A DNA stretch of 64,000 nt from Aquabacterium humicola (GCF_030167915.1 NZ_JARGNB010000002.1:372001-436000); one strand, 5' to 3'; shown: positions 43,001 through 51,630, counted from the first letter of the stretch. Made by a program: numbers and translations. The notes: a model not told the origin generated them from the letters alone.

Positions 43001-43803
43001 GCAAGCGCGTGGTCGGTTCGGACAGTCGAGGATCGCTGATCGTTTGGGACTTCGAGAAGCGCGCGCCCGCATTGTCAATCCCGGCCCACGCTGCGCGTGC
43101 CAGGTCCGTCGCCTACTCGCCGGACGGTGACCGCATCGCTTCGATCGGCAGCGACAACGTGCTGAAGGTATGGGATGGCCGCTCGGGCGAGTTGCTGGCG
43201 CAGTCGGTCCAGTTGCCCGCGCAAGCGACGCGTCTCGCGTTCAGCGCGACGGGCTACCGCATCGCGGTCGGGCTCCAGGATGGTGACCTGCTTCTTTACG
43301 ACAGCAGGACGGCGGCGCGCATCGGCCGGCCGCTCAGCGGTCATTCAGCCGCGGTATCGGCACTGGCATTTCATGAAGAGCGGCTGGCCTCGGCCGACTC
43401 GCGCGGCAACGTGCTGATCCGGACAGTGCGTGGCCCGACACAGCCGAGCTTGCCGCTCGCCGGACATGTCGGCCGGGTCAATGCGCTGGCCTTCAGCCCC
43501 GACGGCCTGATGCTGGCTTCGGGTGGCGAGGATTCCACTGTGCGGCTGTGGAATTCCAGGAGCGGTGAAAGCGTCGGCATACCGCTGAAGGGTCACGTCA
43601 GCTTGTCGCTCGCCTTCGGCAAGGACGGCGTCATTGCATCAGCCGGACGGGATCGCACGGTGCGCCTCTGGCCCGTCTTCCCGCGGTGGTTGGGCCTGCT
43701 CTGCAGCAAGGTCGACCCCGATCTCAGTGCCGAGGAGTGGTCGCAACTGGTCTCGCAGGACATCGGATACGTCAAGCCTTGCACGGCGACGGGGCCGGGT
43801 TGA
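40051..43803 (+). CDS. nSTAND1-type ATPase with WD40 propellers, putative defence sensor
   Basis: 1250 residues. NPWPGLAAYDEDSSSYFKGR begins the novel-STAND-1 NTPase; Walker A is YGKSGLGKSS (Gly63 to Ser71) and Walker B is LVFDQFEELF with Asp158. A winged region ends near residue 440. A membrane-like helix (458-478) and an Ala/Gln-rich coiled coil (about 485-575) follow. From about residue 625 to 1220 I count 14 WD40 repeats (examples: LAFSPDGALLVSGDEDGTLRW, LAFSPDGLMLASGGEDSTVRLW), enough for two seven-bladed propellers. The protein probably senses an invader through WD40 and releases the TIR partner. It is co-translated with the gene upstream. Confidence 0.85.
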   Translation: MSAVAAAAVLPAAPSGVRLTSDNPWPGLAAYDEDSSSYFKGRRSEKLELLRLVTQFPHVALYGKSGLGKSSLLQAGLFPLLREKKTYLPVYVRLNLHADSPLPPMAQAMQALQDALCSSGAEFTEPAKGESIWHYLHRRDLELWSVDNYPLTPVLVFDQFEELFAPRQGGFFDAASVMNALGDLIESRLPEELSGVTVERSRLSALDLQTQRYRTLISFREDYLPILKNWERGIPSLLRNFLALRPMSRSQATEAVKEPGERVLAPGIEHDIVEFVGNLDNDTQAVDAEVAIEPVLLSLCCTQLNTRRAAGRLIDADLLMSSGADILQDFYRCALAGMPDRVPRFIEGHLVQGKRYRASYPVDLAVQDGHLHRDELALLTDKRRLLRVDPQSGVDRVELIHDRLVGVVVAARDLRMSEAAAEAAEAQRQRDREVAEAAAEGVRRRAEALRLKKDRNRLIVALGLTSAFALFAVVQSVRLQGRTEEADAAAATATRAASQAQAAAAEAQVQRNIAHQQTALAQALAQKAVEQQENERRLRATADEQRDRAEAAERKSAAVMRQAVALRVATEGQATLAGVRPGSDRQALLMLVAAHRIAPELPAVKGQLLETIKSTARMERLIETGSRTAIFTPDGRGMVRVDSAGRIGMLDLAKGAWRGLYAGALDAAPAAAAGDGSSATSQVIAISRDGRRVAVSDDFNVVGLWDAQSGKLIARMEGHENTVHALAFSPDGALLVSGDEDGTLRWWRTEDGRETGTWSDPKATSIYSVAFSPDGKLLASGADEGQIRFYDAPGRAAPGLGALVHGEGAVRALAFSFDGQRLASGGDDKALRIWDVASGKRLHSVTAHEDAITSVAFNSDGRVASASDDKLVRVWQGERRVAELRGHDSAVRHVAFSPDGARLLSTGDDGTGRVWLARTWIPGESLFRAFRPVSLVRFDEDGIAVSVVQDDLTSLTWDITGSRMNRPTTRMDGGPWTPVAFGPGKRVVGSDSRGSLIVWDFEKRAPALSIPAHAARARSVAYSPDGDRIASIGSDNVLKVWDGRSGELLAQSVQLPAQATRLAFSATGYRIAVGLQDGDLLLYDSRTAARIGRPLSGHSAAVSALAFHEERLASADSRGNVLIRTVRGPTQPSLPLAGHVGRVNALAFSPDGLMLASGGEDSTVRLWNSRSGESVGIPLKGHVSLSLAFGKDGVIASAGRDRTVRLWPVFPRWLGLLCSKVDPDLSAEEWSQLVSQDIGYVKPCTATGPG

Positions 43804-43861
43804 AGACGGCAGTGGCGACGGACGCTGGGCGGATTTGGATGAGTGCCCGGACACGCCGGAT

Positions 43862-44317
43862 CTAGCCGTGCGAGTGTTTGTCCCAGTGGTCGTGCCGCTC
43901 GCGCCGCTCCTGCCGGTAGTTCGTCACCTCCAGCCGGATGCCGTCGGGGTCCTCGAAGAAGGTGGCGGTGTAGTCGCTCGCGTAGTCGGGATAGGTCGCC
44001 GCATCGCTCGCGGCGATGCCGGCCGCCTGCAGCGCGGTGGCCACCGCCTGCACGTCGCCGATCGAGTCGACGCGCAGGCACAGGTGGTGCAGGCCGGGCG
44101 CGTAAGGCTGGTGAGGCGTGGCTTCACGCGCGGGGCGCAGCACGATGCCGAAGTGGCGGTTGAAGTACTGCACGTGCGGATCGCCGCCGAGCGCGAAGCG
44201 GTTCTTGCGGAACCCCAGCGTGTCCTGCAGCACGCGGTCGTAGAAGGCCTCGGAGCGGGCGAGCGCCGAGACCGTCAGGTACAGGTGGTCGATGCCGGTG
44301 ACTTCGGCTGTTGGCAT
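43862..44317 (-). CDS. VOC superfamily (glyoxalase/dioxygenase-like) protein
   Basis: 151 residues with two beta-alpha-beta3 halves: TGIDHLYLTVSALARSEAFYDRVL and GLHHLCLRVDSIGDVQAVATAL, ending FFEDPDGIRLEVTNY. The metal ligands are His10, His76-77 and the Glu of RLEV. The His-rich tail (RHDHWDKHSHG) is unusual. The substrate is unknown. It borders the right side of the defence module. Confidence 0.85.
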   Translation of the reverse strand: MPTAEVTGIDHLYLTVSALARSEAFYDRVLQDTLGFRKNRFALGGDPHVQYFNRHFGIVLRPAREATPHQPYAPGLHHLCLRVDSIGDVQAVATALQAAGIAASDAATYPDYASDYTATFFEDPDGIRLEVTNYRQERRERHDHWDKHSHG

Positions 44318-44416
44318 GGCTGGAGACTCGCGCGCCGGTGGTGACGACGCGCAGTCTCTCAGATGCCGGCCGCTCGCCCGACGGGTCGTCGAGCGGCCGG
44401 CGCTCGGCGCGCTCGG

Positions 44417-44974
44417 TCAGGCGCTGCGCCGCACCGGCAGCTCCACCGCCGGCTGCGGCGGGAAGAGCTTCAGCGTCAGGTCGCGGCGGTTCAGCTTCAC
44501 CAGGTCCAGCGGGCAGTCGTCGATCACCGCCTGCGCCACCGGCGTGCTCAAGGCCTTGCGCAGCAGGCCGAGGAAACGCGGCGCGGCGGCGATGCGCAGC
44601 GTGGTGAAGCGGCCTTTCTGGTGCTGTTCGGCCAGCCATTGCGCGACGCGGTGCGCGAACAGCTGCGCCTCCTGGTGCAGCTCGGTCTCGCCGGCCGACG
44701 CGGTGACGTTGCCGCCGGGCAGCATGCCGCCGCCTGCGCGACGGCCATAGGCATCGCGCCGCAGGTCGGCGTCGTCGGCGCGCGCCGCGGCGTCGGTCAG
44801 CATCTCGACCTCGACCAGGTCCTGGCCGCGGCCGGGCAGCGCCAGCACGCGCGCGAAGGCCTCGTCGGCGGTCAGCACCCAGAGCTTGCCGGGCGCGGGC
44901 GGCTCGGCGATCGGGTCGCGCGCGCGGTCGTCGGCGCTGCGGAAGTCGGGCTTGGCTTTCTGCGGCACGCCCAT
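44417..44974 (-). CDS. Host attachment protein family (Pfam Host_attach)
   Basis: 185 residues. WVLTADEAFARVLAL near residue 32, then FAHRVAQWLAEQHQKGRFTTLRIAAAPRFLGLLRKAL and VKLNRRDLTLKLFPP match the family named for attachment to host cells in Agrobacterium, which is widespread in environmental bacteria and has an eRF1-like fold. It starts one base after the stop of the upstream small gene. Confidence 0.82.
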   Translation of the reverse strand: MGVPQKAKPDFRSADDRARDPIAEPPAPGKLWVLTADEAFARVLALPGRGQDLVEVEMLTDAAARADDADLRRDAYGRRAGGGMLPGGNVTASAGETELHQEAQLFAHRVAQWLAEQHQKGRFTTLRIAAAPRFLGLLRKALSTPVAQAVIDDCPLDLVKLNRRDLTLKLFPPQPAVELPVRRSA

Positions 44975-44975
44975 C

Positions 44976-45230
44976 TCACGACCCTCCGCGGCCGGGTTCG
45001 CGGCCGGGCGACTGACCCGGGCCCCGTGTGCGCTCGGTCGCGTCGCGTTCGGCCTGGCGCGCGCGGCGCCGGTCGGCTTCGTCCGCGGCGATGGCGTCGG
45101 CCGTGGGGTCTTCGGCGGTCTCGGCGTCGTAGCGGCGGCCGGCTTGGTCCTTGCCTTCCTGTTCGGTGGCCGCGGCGCGGCGTTCGCTGGTCGGCTTGGC
45201 CGGCCCGGAGGGGCGGTTCGATTCACGCAT
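44976..45230 (-). CDS. Small charged hypothetical protein
   Basis: 84 residues, disordered, rich in Arg, Glu, Ala and Gly (RRRARQAERDATERTRG). It has a GGAG site six bases before ATG 45230 and is the first gene of an operon with the host-attachment-type gene. It has the composition typical of the sigma-54-linked small genes here. Confidence 0.55.
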   Translation of the reverse strand: MRESNRPSGPAKPTSERRAAATEQEGKDQAGRRYDAETAEDPTADAIAADEADRRRARQAERDATERTRGPGQSPGREPGRGGS

Positions 45231-45267
45231 GGGATGCTCCCCATTCGATCGGTGATGCGATCCGGCG

Positions 45268-45281
45268 GCAAGGCCCATGCC
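45268..45281 (-). promoter_or_regulatory. Sigma-54 type promoter for the 45230-44417 operon
   Basis: Minus strand GGCATGGGCCTTGCC, GG-N10-GC, 37 bases before ATG 45230. Confidence 0.75.
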
Positions 45282-45300
45282 CAGGCCGCCCGCGTTGCCG

Positions 45301-46626
45301 TCACCCCGTCGCGCTGACCCGCCAGATCGTATTGCCGACGTCGTCGACCACCAGCAGCGCACCGCGCTTGTCGATGGCCACGCCGACCGGCCGGCCGCGC
45401 GCCTCGCCGTCCGCGCCGAGGAAGCCGGTCAGCACGTCCTGCGGCGGGCCGCTCGGCTTGCCGGCCTCGAAGGGCACGAAGATCACCTTGTAGCCCGACG
45501 GCGGCTTGCGGTTCCACGAGCCGTGCAGGCCGACGAACATGCCGTTGCGCCATGGCGCGGGCAGAGCGGCCGCGTCGGTGCCGGCGACGAGGCCGAGCGG
45601 CGCGACGTGCGAGCCGAGCGCGTAGTCGGGCTTGATCGCCTTGGCCACCATGTCCGGCCGCGGCGGCTTCGCACGTTGATCGACGATCGCGCCGAAGTAG
45701 CTGTACGGCCAGCCGTAGAAGCCGCCGTCCTTCACCGAGGTGAGGTAGTCGGGCACGAGGTCGTTGCCGAGCTCGTCGCGCTCGTTGACGACGGTCCACA
45801 GCGCGCCGGTGGTCGGGTCCCAGGCCAGGCCGTTGGGGTTGCGCAGGCCGGTGGCATACAGGCGCTTCTGGCCGGTCTTCGCGTCGACCTCCCAGATCGC
45901 CGCGCGGCCTTCCTCGATCGCCATGCCGTGCTCGGCGACGTTGCTGTTCGAGCCGACGGTCGCATAGAGCTTGCTGCCGTCGCGGCTGGCGAGGATGTTC
46001 TTGGTCCAGTGGTGGTTGTGCGGGCCGCCGGGCAGCTCGGTGAGCTTCGTGCCGGCCGCGGCGATGGTCGTCGCGCCCGGCGTGTAGGGGAAGCGCACGA
46101 TGCCGTCGGCATTCGCGACGTAGAGCTGGTCGCCCACCAGGGCCATGCCGATCGGCGAGAACAGGTTGGCGATCAGCACCGAGCGGGTCTCGGCGACGCC
46201 GTCGCCGTCGGCATCGCGCAGCAGCGTGATGCGGTTCGCGCTCGGCACCGACGAGCCGGCCTTCTTCATCGCCTGCTTCATGAACCAGCCCTTGATGCCG
46301 CCCTTGGGCGCACCTTCGCCCTTCGGCGGCGCGGCCGATTCGGCCACCAGCACGTCGCCGTTGGGCAGCACGTGCACCCAGCGCGGATGCGACAGGCCGC
46401 TGGCAAAGGCCTTGACCTGCGTGCCGCCGGCGGCGGTGGGCGCGGCGCCGGCCGGCCAGCCGGTGGCCTCGGCGATCTTGACGGTCGGGATCAGCGATTT
46501 CTCCGGCGCCGGCAGGGTCGGGTCCGGGCCGACGCCGGCACTGTCGGGCAGCTTCGCGATGCCGCCACAGGCGGCGAAGACCGTGGCCACCGCGGCGGTG
46601 GCAAGCAGGGTGGGACGCAGGTTCAT
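45301..46626 (-). CDS. Sorbosone/PQQ-dependent sugar dehydrogenase-like lipoprotein
   Basis: 441 residues. [10 protein letters not shown] gives a lipobox-like signal. The mature part is a six-bladed propeller of the soluble glucose/sorbosone dehydrogenase type: [70 protein letters not shown] and [14 protein letters not shown]. The enzyme oxidises sugars or aldehydes outside the membrane and could feed electrons to the cytochromes encoded next door (inference). Confidence 0.85.
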   Translation of the reverse strand: MNLRPTLLATAAVATVFAACGGIAKLPDSAGVGPDPTLPAPEKSLIPTVKIAEATGWPAGAAPTAAGGTQVKAFASGLSHPRWVHVLPNGDVLVAESAAPPKGEGAPKGGIKGWFMKQAMKKAGSSVPSANRITLLRDADGDGVAETRSVLIANLFSPIGMALVGDQLYVANADGIVRFPYTPGATTIAAAGTKLTELPGGPHNHHWTKNILASRDGSKLYATVGSNSNVAEHGMAIEEGRAAIWEVDAKTGQKRLYATGLRNPNGLAWDPTTGALWTVVNERDELGNDLVPDYLTSVKDGGFYGWPYSYFGAIVDQRAKPPRPDMVAKAIKPDYALGSHVAPLGLVAGTDAAALPAPWRNGMFVGLHGSWNRKPPSGYKVIFVPFEAGKPSGPPQDVLTGFLGADGEARGRPVGVAIDKRGALLVVDDVGNTIWRVSATG

Positions 46627-46668
46627 CGCGGACTCCGGAATCATCGACGGGGGTCGATGAACGTCGCG

Positions 46669-46682
46669 GCACGTCGCGTGCC
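46669..46682 (-). promoter_or_regulatory. Sigma-54 type promoter for the dehydrogenase gene
   Basis: Minus strand GGCACGCGACGTGCC, GG-N10-GC with GTGC at -12, 42 bases before ATG 46626. Confidence 0.5.
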
Positions 46683-46696
46683 CGCGCGGTGCGGGC

Positions 46697-47545
46697 TCAC
46701 TGCAGTGTCGACAGGTAGGCGATCATGTCGTGCAGGTCGGTTTCGCGCGGCTCCAGCGCCGGCATGGTCGTCTGCGCATCGGCATGCCGGGGATCGGCGA
46801 TCCAGCGCCGCATCGACCCGGGCGTGTTCGGCAGCCGGCCGGCGATGGTCTGCCGGCGCGCCAGCCCCGCCAGCGGCGGGCCGACGTGCACGTCCGAGCC
46901 GGTGACCCCGGGAATGCGGTGGCAGGACGAACAGGCGTACTGCGTCAGCGCGATGCGGCCGCGTTCGGTGCTGGCGACGAAGCCGGGGGGCAGGCCGTCG
47001 CGGCGCGGCGCCGGGCAGCTGGCGTCGGCGCTGCCGGCCAGCGCCGTGAACTCGGCCGCCGACAGGCCCGGCAAACGCTGCAGGAAGGCCACCACCGCCC
47101 ACAACTCGGCCTCATCGAGCCGGTACTGCCAGGCCGGCATGCCGCTCATGCGGATGCCGTTGCGGGTGATCCAGTACAGCTCGGCCGCGTTCCAGCGCAG
47201 CGGCGCATCGACCAGCGGACCCGGCAGCGGCTGCATGCTGCGGCCGATCGCCGACTGCGCCCGGCCCGGCGCGCCGTGGCACTGCACGCAATGGTCGCGG
47301 AAGCACGCGGCCCCGCGCAGCACGCGCGCCGGCCCGGCGAGCGGCGGCACGTCGATGGCGGCCGCGCGGCGCTTGACGCTGCGGTGCATCGTGGTTTCGA
47401 GCAGTGTGTGCACCGGCTGCGTGTGCGGCACGTTCGCCGCGATGTCGTAGAGCCCGAGCCAGACCACCAGCGCAGCGGCGACCGCACCGGTCGCCAGCAG
47501 CGCGGCGACGGTGATCAGCACGACGGCAGGGCGTCCGAGTGGCAT
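46697..47545 (-). CDS. Membrane-anchored dihaem cytochrome c
   Basis: 282 residues. One N-terminal helix ([21 protein letters not shown]) anchors two cytochrome c domains: CVQCH near residue 86 and CSSCH near residue 206, with Met ligands in SGMPAW and TTMPALEP. It probably shuttles electrons in the periplasm from the neighbouring dehydrogenase to the caa3 oxidase. It is divergent from the oxidase operon, and the two sigma-54 type elements overlap by four bases. Confidence 0.88.
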   Translation of the reverse strand: MPLGRPAVVLITVAALLATGAVAAALVVWLGLYDIAANVPHTQPVHTLLETTMHRSVKRRAAAIDVPPLAGPARVLRGAACFRDHCVQCHGAPGRAQSAIGRSMQPLPGPLVDAPLRWNAAELYWITRNGIRMSGMPAWQYRLDEAELWAVVAFLQRLPGLSAAEFTALAGSADASCPAPRRDGLPPGFVASTERGRIALTQYACSSCHRIPGVTGSDVHVGPPLAGLARRQTIAGRLPNTPGSMRRWIADPRHADAQTTMPALEPRETDLHDMIAYLSTLQ

Positions 47546-47582
47546 GCGAGGGGCGACGGAAAGCGGGTTCGCCGGCTGCGAA

Positions 47583-47596
47583 GCAAACCGCCGGCC
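47583..47596 (-). promoter_or_regulatory. Sigma-54 type promoter for the dihaem cytochrome gene
   Basis: Minus strand GGCCGGCGGTTTGCT, GG-N10-GC, 37 bases before ATG 47545. Confidence 0.5.
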
Positions 47597-47606
47597 CGCC
47601 GCTTGC
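47593..47606 (+). promoter_or_regulatory. Sigma-54 type promoter for the caa3 oxidase operon
   Basis: GGCCCGCCGCTTGCC, GG-N10-GC, 37 bases before ATG 47644; it overlaps the divergent element at 47583-47596. Confidence 0.6.
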
Positions 47607-47643
47607 CGGTGCTGCGGCGCGACAACCGGTGAAGGGCCTCGCG

Positions 47644-48027
47644 ATGCGTCGACTCGCGCTCATCCGCGCGCTCGGGCCACTCGGGCTGCTGTCCGCCGCG
47701 CTGCTGCTGGGCGCCTGCGGCGAACGCGGCACGCTCGACGGTGCGCGCGGCGATGCCGAGCGCGGCCGCGTGCTCGTCGCGCGCTACCACTGCGGGCAGT
47801 GCCATGCGGTGCCCGGCGTGCCGGCGGCGGGCGGCCGCCTCGGCCCCGCGCTCGACGCCTATGGGCGCCGCAGCTATATCGCCGGCCGCTGGCCCAACGA
47901 TCCGGTGCGGCTGGCGCTGTGGATCGCCGAGCCGCAGGCGCTGGCCGCGGACACGCCGATGCCCGACCTCGGCGTGTCCGCCGGCGATGCACGCGACATC
48001 GTGGCCTACCTCGCGACGCTGCGATGA
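47644..48027 (+). CDS. Monohaem cytochrome c lipoprotein
   Basis: 127 residues with lipobox LLGAC and one haem site CGQCH near residue 50; the Met ligand is in TPMPDLG. It is the first gene of the oxidase operon and probably an electron donor to subunit II. Its stop overlaps the next start (ATGA). Confidence 0.88.
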   Translation: MRRLALIRALGPLGLLSAALLLGACGERGTLDGARGDAERGRVLVARYHCGQCHAVPGVPAAGGRLGPALDAYGRRSYIAGRWPNDPVRLALWIAEPQALAADTPMPDLGVSAGDARDIVAYLATLR

Positions 48028-48971
48028 ACCCCGAGTCCGTGCTGTGGCCCGCGGGACCGGCCGCCGCGGCCGGCGCCGACACCGGCTGGGTGATGATCGC
48101 CGGCGCCGTGGCGGTGCTGGTGCTCGTGGCGTCGCTGCTGGGCTGGGCGCTGTGGCGCCGGCCCGGGGCCGCGCCGCTCGACGAACGCCGGCTGATGCAC
48201 CGCTGGGTTCTCGGCGGCGGCTTCGTCTTCCCGGCGCTGACGATGCTGGCGCTGTTTGCCTACGCCAGCGCCCGCGAGGACTTCTGGGCGCCGCGCCGCA
48301 CGGCCGGCGAGCCGGTGATCACCGTCACCGCGCATGCCTGGTGGTGGCAGGTGCAGGTGAGCGACCCTGCGCGCGGGCTGCACGCGACGCTGGCCAACGA
48401 GCTGCACGTGCCGGCCGGGCGGCCGGTGACCATCGGCCTGGCGAGCGCGGACGTGATCCATGCACTGTGGTTCCCGGCGCTCGCCGGCAAGCTCGACGCG
48501 ATCCCCGGCCGCGTGCAGCAGCTGCGGCTGCAGGCCGACCGGCCCGGCCGCTACGCCGGCCGCTGCGCCGAGTTCTGCGGCGAGCAGCATGCGCGCATGG
48601 GGTTGGTGCTGGTGGCCCATGCCCCCGAGGACTATGCGCGTTGGCTCGCGGCGCAGGCCGCGCCCGCGCTGCTGCCGCAGGATCCGCTGGCGCAGCGCGG
48701 CTGGCGGCTCTTCACGCAGCAGCGCTGCAGCGCCTGCCACGCGGTGCGTGGACTCACGGCGCCGGCAGCGATCACGGCGCCGGACCTGACGCACGTCGGC
48801 TCCCGGCCGGCGATCGGCGCCGGCGCGCGACCCCTGAACCGCGCGGCCCTGGCCGCGTGGATCGCCGACCCGCAGGCCTGGAAGCCGGGCGTGCGCATGC
48901 CCTCGTACCAGGACCGGCTGACGCGCGACGAGCTCGATGCGCTGGCTGCGTTCCTGGAGCAGCTGCGGTGA
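48024..48971 (+). CDS. Cytochrome c oxidase subunit II with fused cytochrome c
   Basis: 315 residues. Two membrane helices (residues 20-42 and 62-82) are followed by the CuA domain (VIHALWFPALAGKLDAIPG, then CAEFCGEQHARM supplying the His, two Cys and Met ligands). A cytochrome c domain follows with CSACH near residue 240 and Met in VRMPSYQ. This is the caa3 arrangement. The TrpTrp-rich AWWWQVQVSD is the usual electron entry site. It overlaps the next gene by GTGA. Confidence 0.93.
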   Translation: MNPESVLWPAGPAAAAGADTGWVMIAGAVAVLVLVASLLGWALWRRPGAAPLDERRLMHRWVLGGGFVFPALTMLALFAYASAREDFWAPRRTAGEPVITVTAHAWWWQVQVSDPARGLHATLANELHVPAGRPVTIGLASADVIHALWFPALAGKLDAIPGRVQQLRLQADRPGRYAGRCAEFCGEQHARMGLVLVAHAPEDYARWLAAQAAPALLPQDPLAQRGWRLFTQQRCSACHAVRGLTAPAAITAPDLTHVGSRPAIGAGARPLNRAALAAWIADPQAWKPGVRMPSYQDRLTRDELDALAAFLEQLR

Positions 48972-51553
48972 ACGCGCCCCAGCGGCCGCCGGGCCTGGAC
49001 GTGGATCCGCGGCGTCAGGACGACACGACCGGGACCTCGCTGCCGAACGACCTGCCGCGCCCGCCCGACGAGCTGCCGGCGCTCGAACGCGCCTGGCAGC
49101 GCCCGCGCGGCTGGCGCCGCCTGGCCGCTGTGAACAACACGCAGATCGGGCTGTACTACATCGCCACCGCGCTGCTGTTCTTCGTGCTCGCCGGCGTGCT
49201 GGCGCTCCTGATGCGCACGCAGCTCGCGTGGCCGGGGCAGCGGCTGGTGAGCCCGCAGCTGTACAACCAGCTGTTCACGATGCACGGCACGGTGATGATG
49301 TTCCTGTTCGCCGTGCCGGTGGTCGAGGCGATCGCGGTCTACCTGCTGCCGGGCATGCTGGGCGCGCGCGACCTGCCGTTTCCGCGCCTGTCGGCGTATG
49401 CCTTCTGGGCCTACGCGATCGGCGGGCTCGGCTTCTTCGCCACGCTGTTCTTCGGCGTCGCGCCCGACGGCGGCTGGTTCCTGTACCCGCCGCTGAGCAA
49501 CGGCGAGCAGTCCCCCGGCCTCGGCGCCGACTTCTGGCTGCTGGGTATCGGCTTCATCGAGATCTCGGCGATCGCCGGCGCGATCGAGCTGATCGTCGGC
49601 ATCGCCTTGACACGCGCGCCGGGCATGACGCCGGCGCGCATCCCGGTGTTCGCCTGGGCGATGGCGGTGGTCTCGGTGATGGTGCTGCTGGCCTTCCCGG
49701 CGGTGATCGCCGGCACGATGCTGCTGGAGCTGGAGCGCGCCTTCGGCTGGCCGATCTTCACGGCGGACCGCGGCGGCGACCCGCTGCTGTGGCAGCACCT
49801 GTTCTGGTTCTTCGGCCACCCGGAGGTCTACATCATCTTCCTGCCGGCCGCGGGACTGGTGTCGATGATGATCCCGGCCAAGGCGCAGGTGCCGCTGGTC
49901 GGCCACCGCGCGGTGGTGTGGGCGCTGGCCGCGGTGGCCGTGCTGAGCTTCGCGCTGTGGGCGCACCACATGTTCACCGCGGGCCTCAGCGCGAACGCGC
50001 TGCGCTGGGTGTCGGCAGCGAGCCTGGCCATCGCGGTGCCCACCGGCGTGCAGGTCTTCGCGTGGCTCGCGACGCTGCGCCGCGGTCGGCCGCCCATCGA
50101 CGGCACGATGCTCTACCTCGCCGGCTTCCTGCTGATCTTCGTGCCGGGCGGGCTGACCGGCGTGATGCTCGCGGTGCTGCCCTTCGACGGCCAGGCGCAC
50201 GACACCCATTTTGTCGTCGCGCACCTGCACTACGTGCTGATCGGCGGCATGCTGTTCCCGGTGTTCGCGGCGCTGGTGCACTGGGGGCCGCTGGTCAACG
50301 GGCACCGCCTGCGCGAGGCGGTGCTGCGGTGGAGCTGCGGGCTGATGTTCTTCGGCTTCCATGCCGCCTTCTTCCCGCTGCACATCGCCGGCCTGAACGG
50401 CATGCCGCGGCGCATCTACACCTACGACGCGGGCCTGGGCTGGACGCTGTGGAACGCGCTGTCGACGGTCGGGGCCTTCGTCTTCGCCGCGGGGGTCGCG
50501 CTGTTCGGGCTCGAGGCCTGGCGCACCTGGCGCCGGCCGGCGCAGCCGCATGGCGATCCGTGGCGCGCCGGCACGCTGGAATGGCTGGCGACCGAAGACC
50601 ACGGCATGCGCAGCATCCCGCAGGTGGCGGCGCGCGAGCCGCTGTGGCAACGCCCGGCGCTGGCGCAGGAGGTGGCGGCGGGCTGGCACTGGCTGCCGGG
50701 CAGCGCGACCGGGGCGCGCGAGACCCTCGTCACCCACTGGCGCCGCGCCGAGCCGCGGCACCTGCTGGTGCTGGGCGGCGACACCTGGTGGCCGCTGATC
50801 GCGGCCGCGGGCACGGCCGGCTTCTTCCTGCTGCTGACGGTCAAATGGAGCGTGCCCGCCGGGCTGTGCGGCGTCGTCGCCGTCGTGGCGATCTGGCGCT
50901 GGTTGTGGCAGACCGACCGCGCGCCGGCCGGCGCGATGGTGCGCGTCGCGCGCGACGTGATGCTGCCGGTCGGCGCGCGCCGGCGCCGCGACTCCCACGT
51001 CTGGTGGGCGTTGGGCCTGCTGCTGCTCGTCGATGCGACGATCCTGGCCTCGTTCGCCTTCTCGCACCTGCACGTCGCGATGCGCGCCGAGGTCTGTCCA
51101 CCGCCGGGCGCGCGGCTGCCGGACGGCGACCGGGCGCTGCTGGCGGTCGCGCTGTGGCTGGTCTCGGCCGCCGCGATGGTGCTGGCCTGGCGAGGGCCGA
51201 TCGACGCCGCGCGCCGGCGCAGCCTGCTCGCACCGAGCGGGTGGCTGCTCGCGGCGCTGGCCAGCGCCGCGGCCGCGTTCGCCGTCGACATGCTGGGGCA
51301 CCGCGCGGCCGGCCTCGAGCCGCGCCTGAATGCCTGGAGCGCGACCGCCGCGGCCTTGCTCGGCTGGCAGGCCCTGCACCTCGTGCTGCTGGGGCTGCTC
51401 GCCGCGTACCTGCTGGCGCGGTGGTGGCGGGGCGCCTCGTCGCCGGTGCCGGTCGGCACGCGCGACAGCGTCGCGCTGCTGTGGCTCTACACGGCCGCGC
51501 AGGGCGTCGTGATCATCGGCTGGGTGCAGGGCCTGCCACGCTGGCTGGCCTGA
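48968..51553 (+). CDS. Cytochrome c oxidase subunit I-III fusion
   Basis: 861 residues, GTG start. Subunit I occupies residues about 50-560: MHGTVMMF (haem a His), HPEVY with CuB His284 and the cross-linked Tyr288, HH at 333-334, and HFVVAHLHYVL. A soluble linker is followed from about residue 600 by seven hydrophobic segments with subunit III character (SHVWWALGLLLLVDATILASFAFSHLHVAM). It pumps protons while reducing oxygen. No subunit IV or assembly gene is visible in the window. Confidence 0.93.
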   Translation: MNAPQRPPGLDVDPRRQDDTTGTSLPNDLPRPPDELPALERAWQRPRGWRRLAAVNNTQIGLYYIATALLFFVLAGVLALLMRTQLAWPGQRLVSPQLYNQLFTMHGTVMMFLFAVPVVEAIAVYLLPGMLGARDLPFPRLSAYAFWAYAIGGLGFFATLFFGVAPDGGWFLYPPLSNGEQSPGLGADFWLLGIGFIEISAIAGAIELIVGIALTRAPGMTPARIPVFAWAMAVVSVMVLLAFPAVIAGTMLLELERAFGWPIFTADRGGDPLLWQHLFWFFGHPEVYIIFLPAAGLVSMMIPAKAQVPLVGHRAVVWALAAVAVLSFALWAHHMFTAGLSANALRWVSAASLAIAVPTGVQVFAWLATLRRGRPPIDGTMLYLAGFLLIFVPGGLTGVMLAVLPFDGQAHDTHFVVAHLHYVLIGGMLFPVFAALVHWGPLVNGHRLREAVLRWSCGLMFFGFHAAFFPLHIAGLNGMPRRIYTYDAGLGWTLWNALSTVGAFVFAAGVALFGLEAWRTWRRPAQPHGDPWRAGTLEWLATEDHGMRSIPQVAAREPLWQRPALAQEVAAGWHWLPGSATGARETLVTHWRRAEPRHLLVLGGDTWWPLIAAAGTAGFFLLLTVKWSVPAGLCGVVAVVAIWRWLWQTDRAPAGAMVRVARDVMLPVGARRRRDSHVWWALGLLLLVDATILASFAFSHLHVAMRAEVCPPPGARLPDGDRALLAVALWLVSAAAMVLAWRGPIDAARRRSLLAPSGWLLAALASAAAAFAVDMLGHRAAGLEPRLNAWSATAAALLGWQALHLVLLGLLAAYLLARWWRGASSPVPVGTRDSVALLWLYTAAQGVVIIGWVQGLPRWLA

Positions 51554-51630
51554 GCGTCATGAGGCCCCGCGTCGCTTCGCGCCTGCCCCCCGAGGGGGCG
51601 CGAGCCGCCTTGGGGCGGCCCGGCGGCGAC

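Noticed and set aside
38500-43860. Possible mobile element carrying the defence pair
   Set aside because: Composition shifts at both edges, but I found no integrase, tRNA, terminal repeat or direct repeat, so no element boundary can be claimed.
48632-51379. 915-codon minus-strand frame across the oxidase operon
   Set aside because: It is the shadow of the CoxI-CoxIII gene: composition is Arg/Gln/His-rich and no domain is visible.
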